A stretch of DNA of 11,679 nt from Micrococcales bacterium (GTDB taxonomy: Bacteria > Actinomycetota > Actinomycetes > Actinomycetales > Dermatophilaceae): contig JAUNUZ010000006.1 in NCBI GenBank assembly GCA_030537915.1, positions 1-11,679 of the forward strand, read 5' to 3'. The translations under genes were made by a program, and so were the position numbers. Of this stretch, positions 1 through 9,029 are shown one piece after another; position 1 is the first letter of the stretch; each line of letters starts with the position of its first letter. The notes below the pieces were generated by a model. It saw nothing but the letters and a program-made list of their open reading frames with translations, did not search any database and was not told the DNA's origin.

Positions 1-753
1 CAGATCTCCGAGCGTTTCACCGCGCTCGCCCGTGAGCGCTGGGACGTGCGCACCGAGACCGTCATCGAATCGATCGAGCCACTAGGTGGACCGGGCGCGG
101 CGGGAGTGCGGGCGCGGCTCTCGGACGGGTCGACCTGCGAGGCGGACGTGCTGCTCGTGGCGGCCGGTCGCATCCCGAACACAGCCCACCTGGCGTGTCA
201 GGCGGCAGGGGTGCGTCTGCACCCAGACGGCCGCGTCGTCGTCGACGAACACGGCAGGACGACCGCGAACGGCGTATGGGCGCTGGGGGACGTGTGCTCG
301 CCCTACCAGCTCAAACACGTGGCCAACCACGAGGCCCGGGTCGTCGCGCACAATCTCGTGCATCCGGGCGAGCTGCGCTCCTTCGACCACCGATTCGTCC
401 CGGCCGCCGTTTTCACCCACCCTCAGATCGCGACGGTGGGGGCCACTCGCGAGGAGCTCCAGGAGCGTGGCATTCCCTTCGTCGCACACACCCAGGCGTA
501 CGGCGACGTCGCCTACGGGTGGGCGATGGAGGACACCGAGGGCTTCTGCACGGTACTGGCTGATCCGAGCGATGGGCGACTCCTCGGCGCGCATCTCATG
601 GGGGCGGATGCCTCAAGCCTCATCCAGCCGCTCATCCAAGCCATGTCCTTCGGACAGTGCGCCGGACAGGTCGCGCGCGATCAGTATTGGATTCACCCGG
701 CGCTGGCCGAAGTGGTGGAGAACGCCCTGCTCGGGGTGGCGGCCGCGGGCTGA
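1..753 (+). CDS. mtr: Mycothione reductase, C-terminal part (5' end outside window)
   Basis: FAD- and NADPH-dependent reductase that returns mycothiol disulfide to mycothiol, the actinobacterial counterpart of glutathione reductase; cytoplasmic homodimer. The reading frame is open from base 1 and ends at TGA 751-753, leaving 250 codons, about half of a usual 450-470 residue protein. Visible are the end of the NAD(P)H domain (VLLVAAGRIPN), the second FAD-contact motif ALGD at window codons 94-97, and the dimerisation domain. The latter ends in HPALAEVVENAL at codons 232-243, whose His-Glu pair (H232, E237) is the acid/base of the disulfide reductase family. The redox-active CxxxxC motif and the first FAD site lie upstream of the window. 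The HPxLxEVVENALLG ending and an actinobacterial context favour mycothione reductase over lipoamide dehydrogenase or mercuric reductase. Family assignment is firm; substrate is inferred. Confidence 0.88.
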   Translation, partial: QISERFTALARERWDVRTETVIESIEPLGGPGAAGVRARLSDGSTCEADVLLVAAGRIPNTAHLACQAAGVRLHPDGRVVVDEHGRTTANGVWALGDVCSPYQLKHVANHEARVVAHNLVHPGELRSFDHRFVPAAVFTHPQIATVGATREELQERGIPFVAHTQAYGDVAYGWAMEDTEGFCTVLADPSDGRLLGAHLMGADASSLIQPLIQAMSFGQCAGQVARDQYWIHPALAEVVENALLGVAAAG

Positions 754-770
754 CGATCGACCCGGCTTCC

Positions 771-804
771 GCGGGCCGCCTCGACCCGGTTTCGTGCGGC
801 CCGC
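771..804 (+). terminator. GC hairpin after mtr, probable terminator
   Basis: A perfect 9-bp inverted repeat, GCGGGCCGC at 771-779 and GCGGCCCGC at 796-804, with a 16-nt loop, starts 18 nt after the mtr stop codon. It has no following T-run. Such hairpins are common in high-GC actinobacteria, so termination is inferred from position and stem strength only. Confidence 0.5.
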
Positions 805-928
805 AAACCGTTGCCTACCCAACGGCCGCAGCTGCCTGGCCACCTCATCTACCTGGCACCTCCCGGAAACGGTGGCTGCGCAAGGTCCCGATCCGTAGAC
901 ATCGGAACGAATGCCGTGTATGGGCCGC

Positions 929-934
929 TATCCT
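929..934 (+). promoter_or_regulatory. Possible -10 element upstream of ahcY
   Basis: TATCCT fits the actinobacterial TANNNT pattern and stands in a locally less GC-rich stretch about 135 bp before the ahcY start. The hexamer 17 bp upstream (AACGAA) does not resemble TTGACA, so the call rests on the -10 alone. Confidence 0.25.
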
Positions 935-1069
935 AAGGTGCGACTCGGCGCGGGTGATGACCTGCGGCAGCGTTAGGCACCGCGGGCACAAGACGCCTCG
1001 CGGTCCCGCTGTGGCCCAGACGGGCAGCGCCGGATCGCATCCTCACACAGACTTCAGGAAGTGCCGTTT

Positions 1070-2515
<1,446 letters not shown>

Positions 2516-2608
2516 GTCGCGCGGGCGAGGGTCTCGCAGAGCGCGCTGAGTGCCGCCCGTGGCCCTCGGTTCGGCTTGACGGCACGGGACACTCATCCAG
2601 GCCGTCCT

Positions 2609-2649
2609 CATTCTGCCCGGTAACTGCCCGTGCGCGGCCGGGCAGAATG
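2609..2649 (+). terminator. Perfect 12-bp inverted repeat between ahcY and mtrA
   Basis: CATTCTGCCCGG at 2609-2620 and CCGGGCAGAATG at 2638-2649 are exact reverse complements separated by 17 nt. The site lies 93 bp past the ahcY stop and 98 bp before mtrA. There is no T-run on either side, so it is either a hairpin terminator for ahcY or a palindromic regulator site. The terminator reading is preferred for its stem-loop geometry. Confidence 0.55.
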
Positions 2650-2702
2650 GCCTTCGGATCCGCACGGCCGGTGGTGGGCGCATCGGTTCGGCCCGCGCTG
2701 GG

Positions 2703-2708
2703 TAGCAT
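2703..2708 (+). promoter_or_regulatory. Possible -10 element of the mtrA operon
   Basis: TAGCAT matches TANNNT and sits 39 nt before the mtrA ATG, directly after the inverted repeat at 2609-2649. No clear -35 hexamer is present. This is the best candidate for an mtrAB-lpqB promoter, on position mostly. Confidence 0.3.
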
Positions 2709-2747
2709 CGAACCCGGGGTAAGGGTGGCATCGAAGGGATCTGAAGT

Positions 2748-3425
2748 ATGAAGGCACGTGTGCTTGTCGTCGATGACGACCTGGCGTTGGCGGAGATGCT
2801 CGGCATCGTGCTGCGCAACGAGGGCCTCGACGTGATGCACTGCGCCGACGGGCCATCGGCCCTGCAAGCCTTCCAGCAAAGCCGGCCCGATCTGGTGTTG
2901 CTCGACGTCATGCTGCCGGGGATGGACGGCATCGAAGTTTGCCGCCGGATCCGCGCGGAGTCCGGCATCCCGATCGTCATGCTGTCGGCGCGCACGGACA
3001 CCGTCGACGTGGTCGTCGGCCTGGAGTCCGGCGCGGATGACTACGTCGTCAAGCCGTTCAAACCCCAGGAACTCATCGCCCGGGTGCGGGCTCGCCTGCG
3101 TCGCGGTGAGGAGCCGGAGCCGGGGCGTCTCACGATCGGGGACCTCTCCATCGACGTCGCCGGTCACTCGGTGAAGCGCGGGGGTGAGTTCGTCGGGTTG
3201 ACGCCGCTGGAATTCGATCTGCTCGTCGCGCTGGCGCGCAAGCCGTGGCAGGTGTTCAGCCGCGAGGTGCTGCTCGAGCAGGTCTGGGGCTATCGCCACG
3301 CCGGGGACACCCGCCTGGTCAACGTCCACGTCCAGCGGTTGCGCAGCAAGATCGAACACGATCCCGAGCATCCCGAGATCGTCGTGACCGTGCGAGGTGT
3401 GGGATACAAGGCCGGCCCAGCCTGA
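2748..3425 (+). CDS. mtrA: MtrA, OmpR/PhoB-family response regulator
   Basis: DNA-binding response regulator of the MtrA-MtrB system, which in actinobacteria controls cell wall, cell division and osmotic or developmental genes. The 225 residues match the family's usual length of about 228. Receiver domain (1-115): acidic pocket D9, D10, D11, phospho-acceptor D53 in LLDVMLPGMDG, S80, switch Y99 and K102 in KPF. The winged-helix output domain (about 130-225) shows LTPLEFDLL, SREVLLEQVWGY, VHVQRLRSKIE and the terminal VRGVGYK. The ATG start is preceded by GAAGGGA (2733-2739) with 8-nt spacing. mtrB follows after 27 nt. In Mycobacterium tuberculosis I recall tmk between sahH and mtrA; it is absent here. 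MtrA rather than a generic PhoB homologue is supported by the mtrB-lpqB neighbours. Confidence 0.95.
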   Translation: MKARVLVVDDDLALAEMLGIVLRNEGLDVMHCADGPSALQAFQQSRPDLVLLDVMLPGMDGIEVCRRIRAESGIPIVMLSARTDTVDVVVGLESGADDYVVKPFKPQELIARVRARLRRGEEPEPGRLTIGDLSIDVAGHSVKRGGEFVGLTPLEFDLLVALARKPWQVFSREVLLEQVWGYRHAGDTRLVNVHVQRLRSKIEHDPEHPEIVVTVRGVGYKAGPA

Positions 3426-3452
3426 GCGGGCACACTGCCCCATGAACCCGCG

Positions 3453-5192
3453 ATGAAGCTGCCCCGGCTTCTGGTGGCCGTCGGGGGGTCGATGCGGCGG
3501 GCCGTGCGACGGACACGGATCTGGTTCCTCGTCCTCGTCCGGCGTATCGCCCGGCTTTGGCGAGTCAGCCTGCAGTTCCGGGTGGTCTCGACGACGATGC
3601 TCCTCGGGCTCATCGTCATGGTGCTCCTGCAGACGTTCCTCTACCAGCGCATCAGCACCGGACTGGTCGAGGGCCGCATCCAGACGGCCCGGGAGGACGC
3701 GGCCCAGCGCGCGCGGGAGATGCAGACCCGGCTCGATGCCACCGACAAGCTGGACGCCGAGAGCGTCCGGCAGTTCACATTCGACCTCATCCGTCAGCAG
3801 GAGTCCCAGACGCCGGATCAGACGCGAGAGGTCATCCTCACCCGGGCCATCGACAACACGCGCGGTCCCGAGCGCGTCCCCACGATGTGGACCGATGTCG
3901 ACGCCACGGTCGTCCCGACGGAGCTTCGGCAGGCGATCGCCGCCGACCCGGCCCATCAACACGTGCAGATCGTGACGATCCCGCGCGCGGGTGGGAGGGC
4001 GTCCGCGATTCTCGTGGGTTCGCAGATCCTTATCCCCGAAGCGGGCCGTCAGGAGCTGTACTTCGTCTTCCCGCTCGACCGCGAGCAGGCAGTCATGTCG
4101 ATGATGATGCGCACCTTCGTCATCGGGGCGCTCGTGCTCGTCGTGCTCGTCGGACTCATCGCCTATGTGGTGACCCGACTCGTCGTCGACCCGGTCCGAG
4201 AGGCCGCTGAGGTTGCGGGTCGGCTCTCCTCAGGGCGGCTCAACGAGCGGATGCGCGCCAAGGGCGAGGACGATCTGGCAACGCTCGCGCGCGCGTTCAA
4301 CGAGATGGCCGACAGCCTGCAGACCCAGATCCGCCAGCTCGAGGATCTCTCTCGCGTCCAACAGCGCTTCGTCTCGGACGTGTCGCACGAGCTGCGGACC
4401 CCGCTGACGACGATCCGCATGGCCTCGGAGGTCATCCACGACTCGAGGGGGGACTTCAGCTCCCCGGTCGCTCGCTCCACGGAGCTGCTCCATCTCGAGG
4501 TGGAACGCTTCGAGGAATTGCTCGCCGAACTGCTGGAGATCAGTCGCTTCGATGCCGGCGGCGCGGTCCTGGAGATCGAAGAGACCGACATGCGCGCGGT
4601 CGTCAACCGCGTCATCGCCGCGGCTGCTCCACTGGCGGCTAGAAAGGGAGTGACGGTCCACGTCATGGGGGCGGATCGAAGCTACCCGTGCGACATGGAC
4701 CCCCGGCGCGTCGAGCGCATCCTGCGAAATCTGCTCGTAAACGCCATCGAACATGCCGAGGGGCGGCCCGTGCACGTCGAGCTCGCCGCGAACCGCTGGG
4801 CCGTCGGGGTGGCGGTCCGCGACTTCGGCGTAGGCCTGAAGCCGGGGCAGGCTGCCCTGGTCTTCAACCGCTTCTGGCGGGCCGACCCCGCGCGCAACCG
4901 GACGACCGGCGGCACGGGTCTCGGCCTCGCCATCGCCCTGGAGGACGCCCGGCTCCACCACGGCTGGCTGCAGGCCTGGGGTCGACCGGGGTCTGGCTCG
5001 CGATTCCGGTTGACGCTGCCGCGTCACTCCAGCGTCCCGATCGCTCGCGCACCCCTGCCGCTCAGCGACGATCCGAGCGACCTGCCGACCTACGATTCAC
5101 CCGAGAACGCGAGCGGCGAACAAGCCACGGCCCCGAACGCTGCCGCGGGTGGCGCCATCCCGGCCCGGGCGGCCGATCGGCCGGTGCCATGA
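3453..5192 (+). CDS. mtrB: MtrB, membrane sensor histidine kinase
   Basis: Integral membrane kinase that phosphorylates MtrA. The 579 residues comprise a basic cytoplasmic N-terminus (1-43), TM1 (about 46-63), an extracytoplasmic sensor region (about 64-217), TM2 (about 222-240) and HAMP (about 241-294). The HisKA segment carries the phospho-acceptor H312 in SDVSHELRTPL, and the ATPase domain has the N-box NLLVNAIEHA (N430), DFGVGL (457-462), FNRFWRAD and GGTGLGLA (486-493). A tail of about 60 residues rich in Pro, Ala and Ser (about 520-579) has no recognisable domain. No clear ribosome site precedes ATG 3453; ATG 3492, after a run of G, is an alternative, and the N-terminus could be 13 residues shorter. 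A small GCGGG/CCCGC stem (3426-3430, 3447-3451) lies just before the start. Its stop overlaps the lpqB start. Confidence 0.95.
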   Translation: MKLPRLLVAVGGSMRRAVRRTRIWFLVLVRRIARLWRVSLQFRVVSTTMLLGLIVMVLLQTFLYQRISTGLVEGRIQTAREDAAQRAREMQTRLDATDKLDAESVRQFTFDLIRQQESQTPDQTREVILTRAIDNTRGPERVPTMWTDVDATVVPTELRQAIAADPAHQHVQIVTIPRAGGRASAILVGSQILIPEAGRQELYFVFPLDREQAVMSMMMRTFVIGALVLVVLVGLIAYVVTRLVVDPVREAAEVAGRLSSGRLNERMRAKGEDDLATLARAFNEMADSLQTQIRQLEDLSRVQQRFVSDVSHELRTPLTTIRMASEVIHDSRGDFSSPVARSTELLHLEVERFEELLAELLEISRFDAGGAVLEIEETDMRAVVNRVIAAAAPLAARKGVTVHVMGADRSYPCDMDPRRVERILRNLLVNAIEHAEGRPVHVELAANRWAVGVAVRDFGVGLKPGQAALVFNRFWRADPARNRTTGGTGLGLAIALEDARLHHGWLQAWGRPGSGSRFRLTLPRHSSVPIARAPLPLSDDPSDLPTYDSPENASGEQATAPNAAAGGAIPARAADRPVP

Positions 5193-6961
5193 GGTCCCGG
5201 TTCTGCCGCGTTGCGACCGCGGGCGCCGGCGCGGTGCTCGGCATCTTGGCCCTGCTCGGCGGGTGCGGGCTCCCCAGGAGCGGCCCGGTCCAGCAGGGGC
5301 TCGACATCGGCTCGCCGCTCTTGCCTCCCGTGCGCTTCCAGTTCGAGGCGCCGCCGCGCGGGGCGAGCCCCGAGCAGATCGCCCGCGGTTTCCTCGCCGC
5401 CAGCTGGTCCAGCGATGACGACTTCCGGGCCGCGCGCGCCTACCTCACCCCGAATGCCTCACAAGCTTGGAAACCCCGCTCCAGCGTCACCGTCTACCCC
5501 GACAGCTCGTCGCTGCGGGTCAACACCGCAGAGAGCTCCGTCGAGCTGCACACCGTTGCCGACGCCACACTCGACTCCGAAGGGCGCTACACGGCCCTCC
5601 CGGTCGGTGCGATCAGGCGGTCCACGCTCACTCTGTCGCAGGTCTCGGGAGAGTGGCGGATCTCCAACATCCCGCCTGGCTTTGGCCTGTGGCTCAGCCG
5701 CTTCTACTTCGAGCGAGCCTACCGACGCGTGAACATCGCCTATGTCGACCCACGCCTCACCTCGATCGTCGCCGACCCCCGCTGGTTCCCCGTCGGCGCC
5801 GGTCTTGCCACGACCCTGGCCCGCGCGCAGCTCCAGCAGCCACCTGCCTACCTGCGGGGTGCGGTGCGCAGCGGCTTCCCACCCGGCACCCGCCTCGCGG
5901 TCGACTCCGTTCCCATCGACGGCGGCCGTGCCGAGATCGACCTCAGCCCGGCAGTCCTGGACGTGAGCGCCGAGGAGCGGCGCGCCGCGTGGGCGCAGTC
6001 ACTGTCCACGATTCGTCAGGTGCCTGACGTGTCGACCGTCGCTCTGCGCGTCTCCGGCACGATCCTGGACGTGGTCTCCTCCGGACCGTCCGGCATGCTG
6101 CCGCACACACCTGGTGACCTCGGCTACTCCGAGGCGGCGGCGGGGTCGGAGTGGGCCATCCTGCGCACCGGCACCCGGCTGCGGGCGGTCGACGCCGCGG
6201 ACGTTCCTGGGCACGAGCCCGGCAGCGGCAAGGCCCCACGCACGAAGTTGCCGGAAATCGCTACGGGCTGGTCCTGGCTCGGGGCATCAGCCGACCTCAC
6301 CGACCTGGCGGCCGTCGGGGGGGACCGGCGTGAGCTGCACCGATGGCGTTCTGGACAGGAGCGCACCATCCCTGGAGTCGGTACCGGCCTCACCTGCCCG
6401 GCCTACGACGTCCGCGGCACGCTGTGGGTTGGCGGACTCGACGCCAAAGGCACCGCGCGGGTCTTGGTGCTCGACTCCGGCAGCGGTCTGGAGGCGCCCC
6501 CGCGGGCCGTCACCGCGCCCTGGCTGGGTGGCCGCACGATCGAGACGGTGCGCCCGGCCCCCGACGGCCAGCGCCTCCTCGTCGTCACCCGCGGGCGTAC
6601 CGGAGTTCAGATCGGGGTCAGCGGGATCGTTCGAGACGCCGCGGGGGTACCTCAGGCGCTGACCGAGCCATGGGCCATCGGCGGTGACGTGCAGGAGGCG
6701 TCCTACGCTGCCTGGGCCTCGAACGGAACCGTCGCCGTCATCGGGCGCCGATCCGGCGGCAGCACCGCCTTGCCGCTTCTCCTGGCCGTCGGCGGACAGA
6801 CAACATCGCTGGCCGCGGTGCCCGACCCCAGGCGCATCCTGGCCACCCGCGGGGAGCGTGGGCTCATCGTCGTCTCCGGGAACGGCCAGGCCTTCGGCCG
6901 GGTCGGCGGTGGCTGGCAGGAGCTCGGGGAGATCGACGACATCGTGGTTCCGGGGTCCTGA
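5189..6961 (+). CDS. lpqB: LpqB, lipoprotein partner of MtrAB
   Basis: Membrane-anchored lipoprotein reported to interact with the extracytoplasmic part of MtrB and tune MtrA signalling in mycobacteria. The start ATG 5189 overlaps the mtrB stop as ATGA, so translation is probably coupled; the open frame extends upstream, but those residues are only a shadow of mtrB. The 590 residues compare with about 583 in M. tuberculosis. The signal peptide has RSRFCR, then a hydrophobic stretch (about 7-24) and the lipobox LLGGC with the lipidated Cys26. An N-terminal LpqB domain (about 30-180) is followed by a GerMN-type domain (about 184-291) and a C-terminal half resembling a beta-propeller, with repeated segments such as GRTIETVRPAPDGQRLLVV. 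Order and spacing leave little doubt about identity. Confidence 0.93.
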   Translation: MRSRFCRVATAGAGAVLGILALLGGCGLPRSGPVQQGLDIGSPLLPPVRFQFEAPPRGASPEQIARGFLAASWSSDDDFRAARAYLTPNASQAWKPRSSVTVYPDSSSLRVNTAESSVELHTVADATLDSEGRYTALPVGAIRRSTLTLSQVSGEWRISNIPPGFGLWLSRFYFERAYRRVNIAYVDPRLTSIVADPRWFPVGAGLATTLARAQLQQPPAYLRGAVRSGFPPGTRLAVDSVPIDGGRAEIDLSPAVLDVSAEERRAAWAQSLSTIRQVPDVSTVALRVSGTILDVVSSGPSGMLPHTPGDLGYSEAAAGSEWAILRTGTRLRAVDAADVPGHEPGSGKAPRTKLPEIATGWSWLGASADLTDLAAVGGDRRELHRWRSGQERTIPGVGTGLTCPAYDVRGTLWVGGLDAKGTARVLVLDSGSGLEAPPRAVTAPWLGGRTIETVRPAPDGQRLLVVTRGRTGVQIGVSGIVRDAAGVPQALTEPWAIGGDVQEASYAAWASNGTVAVIGRRSGGSTALPLLLAVGGQTTSLAAVPDPRRILATRGERGLIVVSGNGQAFGRVGGGWQELGEIDDIVVPGS

Positions 6962-7118
6962 GCTAGGGGACGTGAGCTATTCGCGCCGGCCGCGGGAGGC
7001 CTGTTCGCGGTCTCGTGGGGTGGTGACTCTGGTCCACAGGCCGACGCGCACTTCCCCATCTCTGCACAACTTGTGCGCATCGCCGGGCGCGCGCGTCGCC
7101 TCGCGGAACGGTGGGGTC

Positions 7119-7880
7119 ATGTCGCTTCGAATCGGCCGGACGAGCCCCCCGCAGGGGACGCGGCGTAGGGCCGCCGGCACAGTGGCGGAGTCGCTGCGCG
7201 CCGTGCTCGACCTGGGACTCCCGCTCGTATGCGCCGTCTGCACGCGGCCGGGGGCGCCCTGTTGCGCTGAGTGCCTCGCCGCCTGCAGTTGGCCCGGTGG
7301 CGTGCCCTTGCTGCGCTCACCTCGGCCGTGCCCGCCCGGGTTTCCCCCAACGTGGGCCGGTGGTCCCTATGACGGCGAACTGCGTCGGCTGCTCGTGGCC
7401 TACAAGGATGAGGATCGACGCGACCTGAGAGAGCCTCTGGGTGGGCTGTTGGCTCCCGTCATGTGGTGCGCCGCACAGGCTGCGGTCAATGCGGGAGCGC
7501 GTCAGACGGGTCAGGTTAGCGTGCTGCTCGTCCCCGTCCCGAGCTCGCCCGCCGCTCGCCGGCGTCGGGGTGACGCCCCGCTCGCGACGCTCGTTGCGAC
7601 GGCTGTGGGCTCGACGCGCAGCGGCCGCGACGTCCTGCGTGTCGCCCGGCGGGTCGCCGATCAGGCCGGTCTCGACGCAGCCGGGCGCGCGCAGAATCTG
7701 GCTGGCGCCTTCCGAGCGACGGCGCTGGGCCGCGAGCAGCTCGCGGGTCGCTCGTGCGTCATCGTCGATGACGTCATAACTACCGGAGCCACGATCCTCG
7801 AAGCCGCCCGAGCGATCCGCGTGGTCGGCGGCCACCCGGTGGCTGCGGCGGTCCTCGCCGCGACGCCTCGGCGCCGATGA
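7119..7880 (+). CDS. ComF-family amidophosphoribosyltransferase-like protein
   Basis: Member of the ComF/GntX family of phosphoribosyltransferase-fold proteins. In competent bacteria these are linked to DNA uptake, but in most actinobacteria the function is unknown. With ATG 7119 the protein has 253 residues, close to the family norm. An N-terminal zinc-ribbon-like cluster is visible with C38, C41, C48, C49, C52 and C56. The middle has the conserved VPVPSSPAARRRRG and a Q-G-L/R-NL segment. The C-terminal PRPP-binding loop VIVDDVITTGAT (214-225) is intact. The open frame runs back into lpqB, but those codons are a shadow. ATG 7119 follows GGTGGGG very closely, and GTG 7182 is an alternative start. 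The 157 bp before it show no clear promoter, so it may be read from the lpqB transcript. Substrate cannot be inferred. Confidence 0.85.
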   Translation: MSLRIGRTSPPQGTRRRAAGTVAESLRAVLDLGLPLVCAVCTRPGAPCCAECLAACSWPGGVPLLRSPRPCPPGFPPTWAGGPYDGELRRLLVAYKDEDRRDLREPLGGLLAPVMWCAAQAAVNAGARQTGQVSVLLVPVPSSPAARRRRGDAPLATLVATAVGSTRSGRDVLRVARRVADQAGLDAAGRAQNLAGAFRATALGREQLAGRSCVIVDDVITTGATILEAARAIRVVGGHPVAAAVLAATPRRR

Positions 7881-8192
7881 GGGTCGGCCACGGAGGCGCA
7901 AAGCTTTGGTCAAGGCGCTCATCAGGACACCTTCTGACACACGCGTCGACTAACGTTGGTTCATGAGGCCCCAGGGTCGCCGGTCGACCAAGCCGACCGC
8001 GCAACCGATCGTCGTGATCGCGGCCGTGGTAGTCAGGCCCGGCTGCCGGGGGCTCAAGGTCTACGGACTCAGCGCCTACGGGGCCCAGCATTTGTGGGCG
8101 CCTGGAGGGGGTGATGCCGCGCATCTGGTCTCCCGGACGACCGATACGGTCGACGCCCGGGTTTCACCATCCACCTGCAAGGAGGATCTCTC
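7881..8192 (+). other. Intergenic region and hpf leader, with a doubtful small ORF
   Basis: These 312 bases separate the ComF-like gene from hpf. Two TANNNT hexamers are present, TAACGT at 7951-7956 and TACGGT at 8145-8150; neither has a good -35. An ATG at 7963, six bases after the first hexamer, opens a 79-codon frame ending at 8202 inside hpf; it resembles no protein I know. The raiA RNA motif is known next to hpf/raiA and comF genes in some Firmicutes and Actinobacteria. I could not recognise its consensus here, so I do not call it. Confidence 0.35.
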
Positions 8193-8939
8193 GTGGAGTT
8201 GATCGTCACCGGACGTCATGTCCAGGTCTCAGAGCGGTTTCGTCGGCTGTGCGCCGACAAGCTGACCAAAGTCGAGCAGTATGCGCCTAGGACTCAGCGC
8301 ATCGAGGTCGTCGTCAGTGAGGAGCCGAGCCGCGGGGTGCCCAAGGGCAGTCAGCGCGTGGAAATCACGTGCCTGGCCAAGGGGCCTGTGATCCGCGCCG
8401 AGGCGTACGCGGAGGACAAATATGCTGGACTCGACCTCGCGCTGGCCAAGCTCGCCGAGCGACTTCGGCGCGTTGGCGATCGTCGCAAGGTGTCACGGCG
8501 CCGCGGGCCAGCGGACCTCACACAGGCCACCTCCGGCCTGCAGGTGGCGGGCCTGGGACAGGCGACCCACGCCCAGAGCGGTGGAGACTCCACGACCCTG
8601 GGTTCCGAGGTCGATCCCGCCGAGCAGTTGGATCAGAAGCTCGGCAGCACCGGCGACTGCCCGGTGCACGTGCGCGAGAAGACGCACACCTCCGCGCCGA
8701 TGACCCTCGATCAGGCGCTCAACGCCATGGAACTCGTGGGCCACGACTTCTTCCTCTACCACGATGCGGACACGGACCGGCCGAGCGTCGTCTACCGCCG
8801 CCGCGGCTGGGACTACGGGGTGATCCACCTCGACGTCGTCGAGGCCGACCCTGGTGCGGCCGCGGAGCCCGATGATGAATTCACGGCGCGCGGGACTGTC
8901 ACGGAGGACACCGAGGATGCCGAGGCTAAGGCAGGCTGA
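8193..8939 (+). CDS. hpf: Long-form ribosome hibernation promoting factor (HPF/RaiA)
   Basis: Binds the 30S subunit at the mRNA/tRNA channel and, in the long form, dimerises 70S ribosomes into inactive 100S particles during stress or stationary phase. The GTG start has an excellent ribosome site, AAGGAGG at 8179-8185, with 7-nt spacing. Of the 248 residues, 1 to about 100 form the S30AE domain (ELIVTGRHVQVSERF, IEVVVSEE, VEITCLAKGPVIRAEAYAEDKYAGLDLALAKLAERLRR). A flexible linker (about 105-156) follows, and about 157-222 is the dimerisation domain (PVHVREKTHTSAPMTLDQAL, GHDFFLYHD, SVVYRRRGWDYGVI). An acidic tail ends the protein. The comF-hpf order is typical of actinobacteria. Stress control is expected for the family, but no operator is seen. 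Confidence 0.95.
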   Translation: MELIVTGRHVQVSERFRRLCADKLTKVEQYAPRTQRIEVVVSEEPSRGVPKGSQRVEITCLAKGPVIRAEAYAEDKYAGLDLALAKLAERLRRVGDRRKVSRRRGPADLTQATSGLQVAGLGQATHAQSGGDSTTLGSEVDPAEQLDQKLGSTGDCPVHVREKTHTSAPMTLDQALNAMELVGHDFFLYHDADTDRPSVVYRRRGWDYGVIHLDVVEADPGAAAEPDDEFTARGTVTEDTEDAEAKAG

Positions 8940-8953
8940 TGTCGATCGCGTTG

Positions 8954-8986
8954 CGGAGGGCGCGGGCCGACGGCCTGCGCCCTCCG
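8954..8986 (+). terminator. Strong hairpin terminator after hpf
   Basis: CGGAGGGCGC (8954-8963) pairs perfectly with GCGCCCTCCG (8977-8986), and the inner GGGCC/GGCCT continues the stem with one G-U pair and a 3-nt loop, giving about 15 bp. It begins 15 nt after the hpf stop. There is no T-run. A second small stem, CTGACG/CGTCAG (9006-9011, 9018-9023), follows. Confidence 0.7.
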
Positions 8987-9029
8987 GCGCTGTCCTGGCA
9001 GCCCGCTGACGTCGGTCCGTCAGACGTGC

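Larger units (their letters stand above)
754..1069 (+). other. Intergenic region and ahcY leader
   Basis: No gene is supported in these 316 bases. They hold the mtr hairpin, a small stem CCGTT/AACGG (808-812, 821-825), a possible -10 TATCCT at 929-934 without a recognisable -35, and two alternative stems in the presumed leader. CCTGCGG 961-967 can pair with CCGCGGG 980-986 (one G-U), while CCGCG 980-984 can instead pair with CGCGG 999-1003. I looked for the SAH riboswitch core expected in front of some ahcY genes and did not find it. SAM-type cores are not apparent either. A leader role is possible but unproven. Confidence 0.45.

Noticed and set aside
954..1060. SAH riboswitch in front of ahcY
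   Set aside because: The conserved GAGGAGCGCUGC-type core and its partner are not present.
4688..5188. 167-codon upstream extension of lpqB
   Set aside because: It lies within mtrB in another frame; the signal peptide with lipobox begins exactly at ATG 5189.
7030..7040. GGTCCACAGG resembling a DnaA box (TTGTCCACA)
   Set aside because: A single imperfect match, no cluster and no dnaA/dnaN context, so chance is more likely than an origin.
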